Source: Rubrobacter calidifluminis | Lineage (GTDB): Bacteria > Actinomycetota > Rubrobacteria > Rubrobacterales > Rubrobacteraceae | Reading direction: 5' to 3' | Length of the DNA: 39,591 nucleotides | NCBI RefSeq assembly: GCF_028617075.1 | Contig: NZ_JAQKGV010000023.1 | Coordinates: forward strand, 1-39,591 | Shown here: in pieces, positions 26,717-35,085 of the stretch | Layout: every line of letters starts with the position of its first letter | Position numbering within the stretch: position 1 is the stretch's first letter | Made by a program: the position numbers and the translations under genes | The notes under the pieces: model-generated | What the model saw: the letters and a program-made list of their open reading frames with translations, nothing else | Told to the model about the DNA's origin: nothing | Database searches by the model: none

Positions 26717-27541
26717 TTGGGCATCGGGGGTGGTCATACACTAGGGCGTCTGTGGGAGCGTTACCTCGCGCGCCGGAGCGAGCTCGCGGGGCTCCCGGGC
26801 GATGATCGCGCCCGGTCCGGCCTGCGGCGTCAGGTCAACCGGCTGCGGGATCGTCTGATGGTCAACTATTCGCCACTGGTCAAGTACGTCACGGGCCGTA
26901 TGCCGGCCGGTGTGAAGGGCGCGGTGGATACCGAGGAGCTCATCGCCTGGGGTCAGATGGGGCTGCTCAACGCCATAGAGACCTTCGACCCCGAGAGGCA
27001 GACCAAGTTCGAAACCTACGCCATTTCCAAGATCCGTTGGGCCATCCTCGACGAGTTCCGCAGGCAGGACTGGGTTCCGAGGAGGGTGCGCTCCCAGATA
27101 AGGGACGCCGAACTCGTCTCTTCCCGCCTGGCCCAGAGCCTGCGCCGGAACCCCACCGAACTGGAAGTGGCCGGTGAGATGAACCTGCCGCTGCACGAGT
27201 ACCGCAACCTCCTGGGGTGGTACACCCGTTCGAGGGTCTACTCCCTGGAGGCCAGGATGGAGATGAGCGAACGCCTCGGCGGAGAGCTGCACGGCATGAT
27301 CTCCGACCTCGGTGCCTCCGATCCCCAGTCGGAGGCGAGCCAGACCGACCTAAGACGGCACCTGGCCGAAGCGATAGGCGAGCTCGGCGAGCAGGAGCGC
27401 GTGGTAGCCACCTTTTACTTCTACGAGGGGCTCACCCTGAGGGAGATAGGCCGGGCCCTCGGCCTGTCGGAGGGCCGTATCTCCCAGATCCTGCGTCAGG
27501 CACTCATCAAACTCAGGTCCAAGCTGGAGGAGAACCGTTAG
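26717..27541 (+). CDS. WhiG/FliA-type (group 3) RNA polymerase sigma factor
   Basis: A 274-residue sigma factor of the sigma28 family. Region 2 covers LMVNYSPLVKYVTGRM, DTEELIAWGQMGLLNAIETF and FETYAISKIRWAILDEFRR; region 3 includes RRNPTELEVAGEMNLP; region 4 is QERVVATFYFYEGLTLREIG to LSEGRISQILRQALIKL. The TTG at 26717, five to six bases after GGAGGGGGG, is the best start. In Streptomyces, whiG (sporulation sigma) sits in the same place, near rpsB, so orthology to WhiG rather than flagellar FliA is favoured; no flagellar genes are in view. Confidence 0.85.
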   Translation: MGIGGGHTLGRLWERYLARRSELAGLPGDDRARSGLRRQVNRLRDRLMVNYSPLVKYVTGRMPAGVKGAVDTEELIAWGQMGLLNAIETFDPERQTKFETYAISKIRWAILDEFRRQDWVPRRVRSQIRDAELVSSRLAQSLRRNPTELEVAGEMNLPLHEYRNLLGWYTRSRVYSLEARMEMSERLGGELHGMISDLGASDPQSEASQTDLRRHLAEAIGELGEQERVVATFYFYEGLTLREIGRALGLSEGRISQILRQALIKLRSKLEENR

Positions 27542-27546
27542 GAGAG

Positions 27547-27609
27547 ATGGAAAAAGCCCCGGCGGTTGTTGTTGTGAAGGCGCTGGAGGGGGAACTCCAG
27601 CTGGTCTAA
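27547..27609 (+). other. 20-codon open frame after the sigma gene
   Basis: ATG 27547 is five bases after the sigma-factor stop, preceded by AGGAGAG, and reads MEKAPAVVVVKALEGELQLV to TAA 27607-27609. It lies almost wholly inside the hairpin listed next. It may be a fortuitous frame; nothing shows that it is translated. Confidence 0.2.
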
Positions 27610-27616
27610 CCGGGGC
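27551..27616 (-). terminator. terminator-like nested hairpin, minus-strand polarity
   Basis: On the minus strand GCCCCGG (27616-27610) pairs with CCGGGGC (27562-27556) and is followed at once by TTTTT (27555-27551). The 47-base loop contains a second perfect stem, CTGGAG / CTCCAG (27583-27588 and 27595-27600). On the + strand no T-run follows, so the polarity is against the flanking genes, both of which are on +. Confidence 0.45.
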
Positions 27617-27661
27617 AGAGTGATTATGCGACAGACTGGATAACGAGGCCATATAGAGCGT

Positions 27662-27677
27662 GTAACGATTATGTTAC
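27662..27677. repeat. short inverted repeat in the rpsB upstream region
   Basis: GTAAC-GATTAT-GTTAC, 5-bp arms and a 6-base AT-rich spacer. The form fits a dimeric regulator site. Short enough to arise by chance. Confidence 0.3.
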
Positions 27678-27750
27678 GGATGCTTGAGTTGTAGTTAAAT
27701 CCCCGGCGGAGACCCTCTGTCAGGAGCTTCTAGAAGGAACATTTGTGGTG

Positions 27751-27759
27751 TGCTAGTAT
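27751..27759 (+). promoter_or_regulatory. candidate extended -10 promoter for rpsB-tsf
   Basis: TGC-TAGTAT, an extended -10 element with TAGTAT matching four to five positions, about 140 bases before rpsB. The -35 position (27731-27736) is poor, so the call rests on the -10 alone. Confidence 0.35.
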
Positions 27760-27814
27760 CAACTGGGTTTGAGTACACACGCCTGCGAGGAGCCTCTGAG
27801 AGAGCCCCAAAACG

Positions 27815-27873
27815 AGGTGGTGGTCCGTGTCTCTGGCGCGGACTTCGTACGCGGGCGGAGGAGATAACCACCT
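27815..27873 (+). promoter_or_regulatory. structured rpsB leader RNA
   Basis: AGGTGGT (27815-27821) pairs with ACCACCT (27867-27873), enclosing an inner stem GTCCG / CGGAC (27823-27827 and 27839-27843). The structure ends 9 bases before the AAGGAG ribosome site of rpsB. Ribosomal protein S2 is known to repress its own operon through leader RNA in other bacteria; a similar role here is inference. Confidence 0.4.
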
Positions 27874-27897
27874 GATCGCAACAAGGAGCAGAGAGAG

Positions 27898-28803
27898 TTG
27901 GAGAACGCGACCCAGCAGAAGATAGGCGTAAGAGAGCTGCTAGAGGCGGGGGTACACTTCGGACACCAGGCCAAGCGGTGGAACCCGAAGATGAAGCGCT
28001 TCATCTTCGCCGAGCGGGCGGGGGTACACATCATAGATCTCGATCAGACCCTGACGCTGCTCGACCGGGCGCTGGCCTTCGTCAGGGACGTGGCTGCCGC
28101 CGGGCAGGACGTACTCTTCGTCGGGACGAAGAAGCAGGCGCAGCTCACGATCACCGAGCAGGCGCTGAGGTGTGGGCAGCCGTACGTCGCGGAACGTTAC
28201 ATCGGCGGCATGCTCACCAACTTCCGCACGATCCGGCCGCGGATCGAGTACTTCAAGCAGCTCGCGGCCCGGGTGGCGGAGACGCCCGAGGAGGAGCGCA
28301 CGAGCAAGGAGTGGTTCGCGCTCGAGAAGGAGTACCAGAAGCTGCGGCGCAACTTCGCCGGCATCACCGAGATGGAGCGGCTGCCCGGGGCGTTGTACGT
28401 CGTGGACCCCAAGCGGGAGGAGCTGATAGTCCGGGAGGCGAACCGGCTGAAGATACCGGTGGTCGCGCTCACCGACACCAACTGCGACCCGGACGTGATC
28501 GACTACGTGATCCCGGGCAACGACGACGCCATCCGCTCGATAAACTTGATCACGCGCCTCATCGCCGAGGCCATACTCGAGGGGCGCGGTGGCGAGGAGA
28601 TAAAGGATGCGGACCGTCCGATACCGCCGGCGGTCGAGGAGGCGAAGGCGGCCGAGCCTCAGGTGCCCATTGGGGAAGAGGAAGAGACGGAGGAGGTCGC
28701 TCCTTCCTCTCCGGGAGGAGAAGAGACCGGAGATGGCGAGGTCGGCGTATCCGCGGGCGATGGGCAGGCTGTAGAGTCGGAGGAAGAAGAGGAGAGAGGG
28801 TAG
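27898..28803 (+). CDS. rpsB: 30S ribosomal protein uS2
   Basis: A 301-residue small-subunit protein. Conserved segments are LLEAGVHFGHQAKRWNPKMK, FVGTKKQAQ, RYIGGMLTNFRTI and the KIPVVALTDTNCDPD near 181-195. The last 70 or so residues are an acidic Glu-rich tail, as in some other actinobacteria. The start is TTG 27898, ten bases after AAGGAG; no ATG or GTG is suitably placed, which is notable for such a highly expressed gene. It is followed by tsf after two bases. Confidence 0.93.
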   Translation: MENATQQKIGVRELLEAGVHFGHQAKRWNPKMKRFIFAERAGVHIIDLDQTLTLLDRALAFVRDVAAAGQDVLFVGTKKQAQLTITEQALRCGQPYVAERYIGGMLTNFRTIRPRIEYFKQLAARVAETPEEERTSKEWFALEKEYQKLRRNFAGITEMERLPGALYVVDPKREELIVREANRLKIPVVALTDTNCDPDVIDYVIPGNDDAIRSINLITRLIAEAILEGRGGEEIKDADRPIPPAVEEAKAAEPQVPIGEEEETEEVAPSSPGGEETGDGEVGVSAGDGQAVESEEEEERG

Positions 28804-28805
28804 GT

Positions 28806-30757
<1,952 letters not shown>

Positions 30758-30770
30758 GCCCCTGCAGCCT

Positions 30771-31505
30771 TTGAGGGAACGTGTTTTCGGGGTGCCCGCC
30801 CGCTCCGAGGGTGGACGGGGCGCGGTGCCGCGGCATGTGGCGATAATCATGGACGGCAACGGCCGGTGGGCGAAGAGGCGGCTGCTGCCACGCACCGCCG
30901 GGCACCGGGCCGGGGTCACCGTGCTCACGCCTCTGCTCGAGACGGCCGGCAGGGTGGGGGTGGAGTTCCTCACGCTGTACGCTTTCTCGACGGAGAACTG
31001 GATCCGCCCCGAACCCGAGGTGAACACGCTCATGGAGCTCTTTCTGGAGACGGCGCGCAGCAAGGTGCCGGAGCTCAACGAGCGTGGGGCGAGGCTGAGG
31101 TTCATGGGCAGGCGCGAAAAGCTGCCCGCCGCGGTGTGCGAGGCGATCGAAGAGGCGGAGCGCCTCACCGCGCACAACGACCGCCTGAACGTCTACATAG
31201 CGCTCAACTACGGCGGTCGCAGCGAGATCGTCGACGCAGCCCGGCGCATCGTGGCCGATGGGGTTCCCCCGGAGGAGCTCGACGAGGCTACCTTTGGGCG
31301 CTACCTCTACGCGCCGGAGGCCCCGGAGGTGGACCTCGTCATACGCACCAGCGGGGAGCTGAGGGTGTCTAACTTTCTGCTCTGGCAGATCGCCTACGCC
31401 GAGTTCTACGTCACGGAGACCCTCTGGCCTGACTTCTCGCCCGAGGAGTTCATCAGGGCCATCGAATGGTTCGGGACCAGGTCCCGGCGTCGGGGCGGGG
31501 TGTAG
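30771..31505 (+). CDS. uppS: isoprenyl (undecaprenyl-type) diphosphate synthase
   Basis: A 244-residue cis-prenyltransferase that makes the polyprenyl diphosphate lipid carrier for cell wall synthesis. Marks are HVAIIMDGNGRWAKRR near 22-37 (catalytic Asp in MDGNGRW), AGHRAG, FLTLYAFSTENW near 67-78 and DLVIRTSGELRVSNFLLWQ near 187-205. The start is TTG 30771, 13 bases after frr. Chain length cannot be told from sequence. Confidence 0.92.
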   Translation: MRERVFGVPARSEGGRGAVPRHVAIIMDGNGRWAKRRLLPRTAGHRAGVTVLTPLLETAGRVGVEFLTLYAFSTENWIRPEPEVNTLMELFLETARSKVPELNERGARLRFMGRREKLPAAVCEAIEEAERLTAHNDRLNVYIALNYGGRSEIVDAARRIVADGVPPEELDEATFGRYLYAPEAPEVDLVIRTSGELRVSNFLLWQIAYAEFYVTETLWPDFSPEEFIRAIEWFGTRSRRRGGV

Positions 31506-31508
31506 GAA

Positions 31509-32282
31509 TTGCTCCGGTGGCGGCTCGCCACCGCGCTCATCCTGCTCCCGGTGATAGCCGGGGTGATCGCCGCCGGCCGGTGGGTGATCCTGGCGGCGCT
31601 CGTCGTCGTGGCCGTCATCGCGGCGTACGAGGTCTCCCAGGCGCTGCCTCCCTTCCCTTTCTCGGCCGGGGTGGGCGCCGGGCTCGGACCGGTGGTGCTC
31701 TCAGGTCCTTTCGGGGTTTCTGGGGCGCTCGGCGGCAGCCTGCTCGTGCTTCCGGTGACGCTCGCCATCCTGCTCGAGAGGCGCGGGGCGCGCACGCCCC
31801 TGGTCTTGCTCGCCGGGTTCATGATGGCGCTCTGGGTCGGGGTGCCGCTCTCTTTCGTTGGGCTGCTCGCCGGGCTGCCACACGGGCGTCTGCTGGTGGT
31901 TCTGCTGCTCGTCGGGAGCTGGGCCTCCGATTCGGGGGCGTACTTCACGGGGCTCCTCGTGGGCCGGCGGCTCCTGGCCCCGGAGGTGAGTCCCAGGAAG
32001 ACCGTGGAGGGGGCGATCGGCGGGCTCGTCGCCGCCTCCGTCCTGGTCGGCGTGGGGGCCCCGCACTTCCTCGGGCTCGGTCTCTGGCAGTCGTTCGTCG
32101 CGGGCGGGGTCATCTCGGTCTTCGGGCAGGCCGGGGATCTTTTCGAGTCCTCGGTCAAGAGAATCCTCGGGATAAAAGACCTCGGCAGGCTGTTGCCCGG
32201 GCACGGCGGCATGCTGGACAGGGTGGACAGCCTGCTCTTCGCCGCCCCGGTGCTCTACTACCTGGTTTTGCTGGCCTCGTAG
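31509..32282 (+). CDS. cdsA: phosphatidate cytidylyltransferase
   Basis: A 257-residue membrane enzyme that makes CDP-diacylglycerol from phosphatidate and CTP. Several hydrophobic segments cover most of the first 150 residues. The signature is SDSGAYFTGLLVGRRL then SPRKTVEGAIGGL, with FGQAGDLFESSVKRILGIKD and the closing LLPGHGGMLDRVDSLLF. The start is TTG 31509, three bases after uppS, with AGGAA directly upstream. In many bacteria dxr follows; here rseP comes next. Confidence 0.93.
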   Translation: MLRWRLATALILLPVIAGVIAAGRWVILAALVVVAVIAAYEVSQALPPFPFSAGVGAGLGPVVLSGPFGVSGALGGSLLVLPVTLAILLERRGARTPLVLLAGFMMALWVGVPLSFVGLLAGLPHGRLLVVLLLVGSWASDSGAYFTGLLVGRRLLAPEVSPRKTVEGAIGGLVAASVLVGVGAPHFLGLGLWQSFVAGGVISVFGQAGDLFESSVKRILGIKDLGRLLPGHGGMLDRVDSLLFAAPVLYYLVLLAS

Positions 32283-32356
32283 CAGGTCCGGGCGCGGCGG
32301 TATGTGCGGTAAGATAACCACGAGAAGCCTCCGGCGAACTTCTGAGAGGTAGAGAC

Positions 32357-33403
32357 TTGACCGTAGTCATAGCCATACTCGGCCTGATCTTCCTGATCGT
32401 CATCCACGAGATGGGGCACATGCTCACGGCGAAGGCGCTCGGCGTGCACGTACCCGAGTTCAGCGTGGGTTTCGGTCCCGCGCTGTTGCAGAAGAAGATA
32501 GGACGGACGGTCTACTCCTTCAGGATCGTCCTGCTCGGTGGTTTCGCCAGGATGGCCGGGATGGACGACGAAGAGAAGGGCCCGGACACCTACCCCGCCA
32601 AGCCACCGTGGAGGCGGGCCCTCATAATCCTCGCCGGCCCGTTCACCAACATCCTCGCCTCCATCGTCATCCTCGCTCTGGTCTACATGTTCTCCGGCGT
32701 CATAACGGGTGCGAGCATGCGCGTCGAGAGCGTGGTGCCACACTCGTTCGCGGCGCAGGCCGGAGTGAAGCCGGGGGACAGGATCATCGCCTTCGACGGC
32801 GACAGGATGGACGGCTGGAGCGGGTTCCAGAAGGCCGTCTCCTCCCGGAAGCCCGGCGAGAAGGCCACCCTGGTGGTCAGTCGGGACGGCCACAGGATGA
32901 CCTTCTCCGGCAGGCTCGGCAAGAACCCGGACGATCCGAGACAGGCGCTCGTCGGGGTGCAGCCCCAGCCGGTGCGCAGGATCTACGGTCCCCTCGAAGC
33001 CACCGGGCTCGCGGCGAGCAGGGTCTGGTTCGTCACCGAGCAGCTCGGGTCTTTCGTGGGGCAGCTCGCGAGCGGGCAGCAGAGCTTCTCCAAGAGCGTC
33101 AGCGGCCCCATCGGTATCGTCGCCATAAGCAGCGAGTCGGTCTCGCAGGGGTACTTCTTCTCCCTGCTCTCGTTCATAAGCCTCAACCTCGGTCTCTTCA
33201 ACCTGATTCCGCTGCTGCCGCTCGACGGGGGGCACCTGCTCGTCATAGCCGCGGAGAAGGTGCGCGGGAGGCCGGTCAGCAAGGAGACGGTGATGAAGAT
33301 CGCCGCCTTCGGGCTCACGCTGCTTCTGGCCGTCTTCCTGTTCGCCACATACGGAGATTTGAGCAAGCTCTTCGACGGCCGACCGTTCATACCCAACCGC
33401 TAG
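32357..33403 (+). CDS. rseP: site-2 metalloprotease, RseP/RasP family
   Basis: A 348-residue intramembrane zinc protease. The zinc motif HEMGH is residues 17-21 in the first membrane segment; the GGFARMAG motif follows, a single PDZ domain spans about 115-205, and the second active-site segment NLIPLLPLDGGHL is near 281-293. Such enzymes release anti-sigma factors or clear signal peptides within the membrane. The start is TTG 32357, preceded by GAGAGGTAGAGAC. A 74-base gap separates it from cdsA. Confidence 0.92.
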   Translation: MTVVIAILGLIFLIVIHEMGHMLTAKALGVHVPEFSVGFGPALLQKKIGRTVYSFRIVLLGGFARMAGMDDEEKGPDTYPAKPPWRRALIILAGPFTNILASIVILALVYMFSGVITGASMRVESVVPHSFAAQAGVKPGDRIIAFDGDRMDGWSGFQKAVSSRKPGEKATLVVSRDGHRMTFSGRLGKNPDDPRQALVGVQPQPVRRIYGPLEATGLAASRVWFVTEQLGSFVGQLASGQQSFSKSVSGPIGIVAISSESVSQGYFFSLLSFISLNLGLFNLIPLLPLDGGHLLVIAAEKVRGRPVSKETVMKIAAFGLTLLLAVFLFATYGDLSKLFDGRPFIPNR

Positions 33404-33409
33404 GCGGCC

Positions 33410-33437
33410 TTGTAACCTACATACTCTGATGTACAAT
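33410..33437 (+). promoter_or_regulatory. promoter of the rimP-nusA-infB operon
   Basis: TTGTAA (33410-33415), 16-base spacer, TACAAT (33432-33437). Transcription should begin near 33444. The next feature, a terminator-like hairpin, starts within the first ten transcribed bases. Confidence 0.6.
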
Positions 33438-33449
33438 GGAGTTGTTGTG

Positions 33450-33483
33450 AAGCAAGGGGTCCGCAAGGACTCGTTGCTTTTTT
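33450..33483 (+). terminator. leader terminator/attenuator ahead of rimP
   Basis: AAGCAA (33450-33455) pairs with TTGCTT (33474-33479), and inner GTCC (33459-33462) with GGAC (33467-33470) around a GCAA tetraloop. The right arm merges into a run of six T (33478-33483). It lies after the promoter and before the rimP ribosome site (AGGAGG near 33493), so a fraction of transcripts should stop here. It may also end the rseP transcript. Confidence 0.75.
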
Positions 33484-33499
33484 AACGCCCGCAGGAGGT

Positions 33500-33952
33500 T
33501 TGGAGACGGCGAAGCTTGAGAGGCTGGCACAGGTCGTAGAAGAGGTGCTGCCCGCCGGGACGGAGCTGGTCGAGGCCCGCTTCGGTGGTGGGCCCCTGCT
33601 GACGCTCCTCGTGGACCGGGAGGACGGCCCGGTCGACCACGACTTCTGTGCGCAGGTGATATCGCTGGTATCGCCCGCCCTCGAGGCCGAAGGATACACG
33701 GGAATGATAGAGGTCTCCTCGCCCGGCATCGAGCGCCCCCTGACGAAGCCCGAGCATTTTCGGCGCTTCGCCGGCCGGGAGGCGAAGGTGAGGCTCGGGG
33801 AACCGGTGGGCGGCAGGCGCAACTTCACCGGGATCATAGAGCGGGCCGGGGAGGAGAGCTTCGTGTTGAGGCTCTCGGAGGGGGGCGAGATGGTGGAGCT
33901 GCCGTACCGCTCCGTCACGCGTGCGCACCTCAAGGAGGACATACAGGTATGA
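33500..33952 (+). CDS. rimP: ribosome maturation factor RimP
   Basis: A 150-residue 30S assembly factor. Conserved parts are VEARFGGGPLLTLLVDRE, the SPGIERPLTKPEHFRRF segment near 74-90 and the SH3-like C-terminal part. The start is TTG 33500 with AGGAGG three to four bases upstream. Its stop overlaps the nusA start (ATGA). First gene of the rimP-nusA-infB group after the leader hairpin. Confidence 0.93.
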   Translation: METAKLERLAQVVEEVLPAGTELVEARFGGGPLLTLLVDREDGPVDHDFCAQVISLVSPALEAEGYTGMIEVSSPGIERPLTKPEHFRRFAGREAKVRLGEPVGGRRNFTGIIERAGEESFVLRLSEGGEMVELPYRSVTRAHLKEDIQV

Positions 33953-35079
33953 ACACGGCATTGCTTTCGGCGCTGCACGAGATAGAGACGGAGAAGGGAA
34001 TACCCTTCGATACGGTCAAGGAGGTTCTGGAGGAGTCCCTGCTCGCTGCCTACGAGAAGAGAGAGGGAGCGGTGGAGGGGGCCGAGGTCGTCCTCGACCG
34101 TGAGACCGGAGAGCTGAGGGTGATGAAGAACGGGGAGGACATAACCCCGCACGACTTCACCCGGATCGCGGCTCAGGTGATGCGCCAGACCTTCTACCAG
34201 CGCCTCAACGAGGTCCACAACCGGCAGCTCCTGGAGGAGTACGGGGAGCGCATCGGCGAGGTGGTCACCGGCATCGTCCAGCAGGCGCACCGCAGGATGA
34301 CGATCGTGGACCTCGGGAGGGTGGAGGCGATCCTCCCGGCGAGCGAGCAGGTGCCGGGCGAGCGCTACGAGAACGGCCAGCGCTTGAGGGTCTACCTGCT
34401 CGAGATCCGGGAACCCGGACGGGGGCCCTCCCTGGTGGTGAGCCGCCGGCACGAGGGGCTGCTGCGGGGCCTCTTCGAGCTGGAGGTGCCCGAGATCTAC
34501 GACGGGCTCGTCGAGATCAAGGCCGTCGCCCGCGAGGCCGGCCTGCGCTCGAAGATCGCGGTGTGGTCGAATGAGTCCGGGATAGACCCGGTGGGGGCCT
34601 GCGTGGGGCCACGCGGCAGCCGGGTGCGGGCGGTGGTCTCCGAGCTCCGGAACGAGAAGATAGACATCATCCAGTGGGACCCGGACCCGGCGCGCTTCAT
34701 CGCCAAGGCGCTCTCGCCTGCGCGGGTGCGCGAGGTCTACCTGGACGAGGACGACCGGCAGGCCGAGGTGATCGTGCCGGACGACCAGCTCTCGCTGGCT
34801 ATAGGCCGCGAGGGGCAGAACGCCCGGCTCGCCGTGAAGCTCACCGACTGGAAGATAGACATAAAGCCCGAGAGCCAGGCGATCGAGCTGGACGAAGAGG
34901 AAGACGAGTGGGAGCCTGACGAAGAGTCCTCGATGCACCGCTGCCGGGCCGTGCTCTCGAACGGCAAGCGGTGCGCCAACATGGCGCTTCCGGGGTCTCT
35001 GTTCTGCGGGATACCGTCCCACCAGGCTCAGGCCAAGGACTTCGAAGACCTGGTGGAGGGCTCCGATAGCGGGAGGTAG
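33949..35079 (+). CDS. nusA: transcription termination/antitermination factor NusA with C-terminal Cys3His knuckle
   Basis: A 376-residue protein. The N-terminal RNA polymerase-binding domain (to about 100) is followed by an S1 domain (GEVVTGIVQQAHRRMTIVDL) and two KH domains, with GSRVRAVVSEL and SLAIGREGQNARLAVKLTDW. A very acidic stretch (ELDEEEDEWEPDEE) leads to a C-terminal motif with Cys332, Cys342, Cys353 and His358 (C-x9-C-x10-C-x4-H), probably zinc-binding, not part of standard NusA. ATG 33949 overlaps rimP by four bases. In most genomes ylxR follows nusA; here infB comes directly after. Confidence 0.93.
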   Translation: MNTALLSALHEIETEKGIPFDTVKEVLEESLLAAYEKREGAVEGAEVVLDRETGELRVMKNGEDITPHDFTRIAAQVMRQTFYQRLNEVHNRQLLEEYGERIGEVVTGIVQQAHRRMTIVDLGRVEAILPASEQVPGERYENGQRLRVYLLEIREPGRGPSLVVSRRHEGLLRGLFELEVPEIYDGLVEIKAVAREAGLRSKIAVWSNESGIDPVGACVGPRGSRVRAVVSELRNEKIDIIQWDPDPARFIAKALSPARVREVYLDEDDRQAEVIVPDDQLSLAIGREGQNARLAVKLTDWKIDIKPESQAIELDEEEDEWEPDEESSMHRCRAVLSNGKRCANMALPGSLFCGIPSHQAQAKDFEDLVEGSDSGR

Positions 35080-35085
35080 TTGAGA

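Larger units (their letters stand above)
27542..27897. other. 356-base intergenic region between the sigma gene and rpsB
   Basis: No conserved gene is visible. It holds a 20-codon frame and nested hairpin (27547-27616), an inverted repeat (27662-27677), an extended -10 like element (27751-27759) and a structured rpsB leader (27815-27873). Each is listed separately. Confidence 0.6.
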
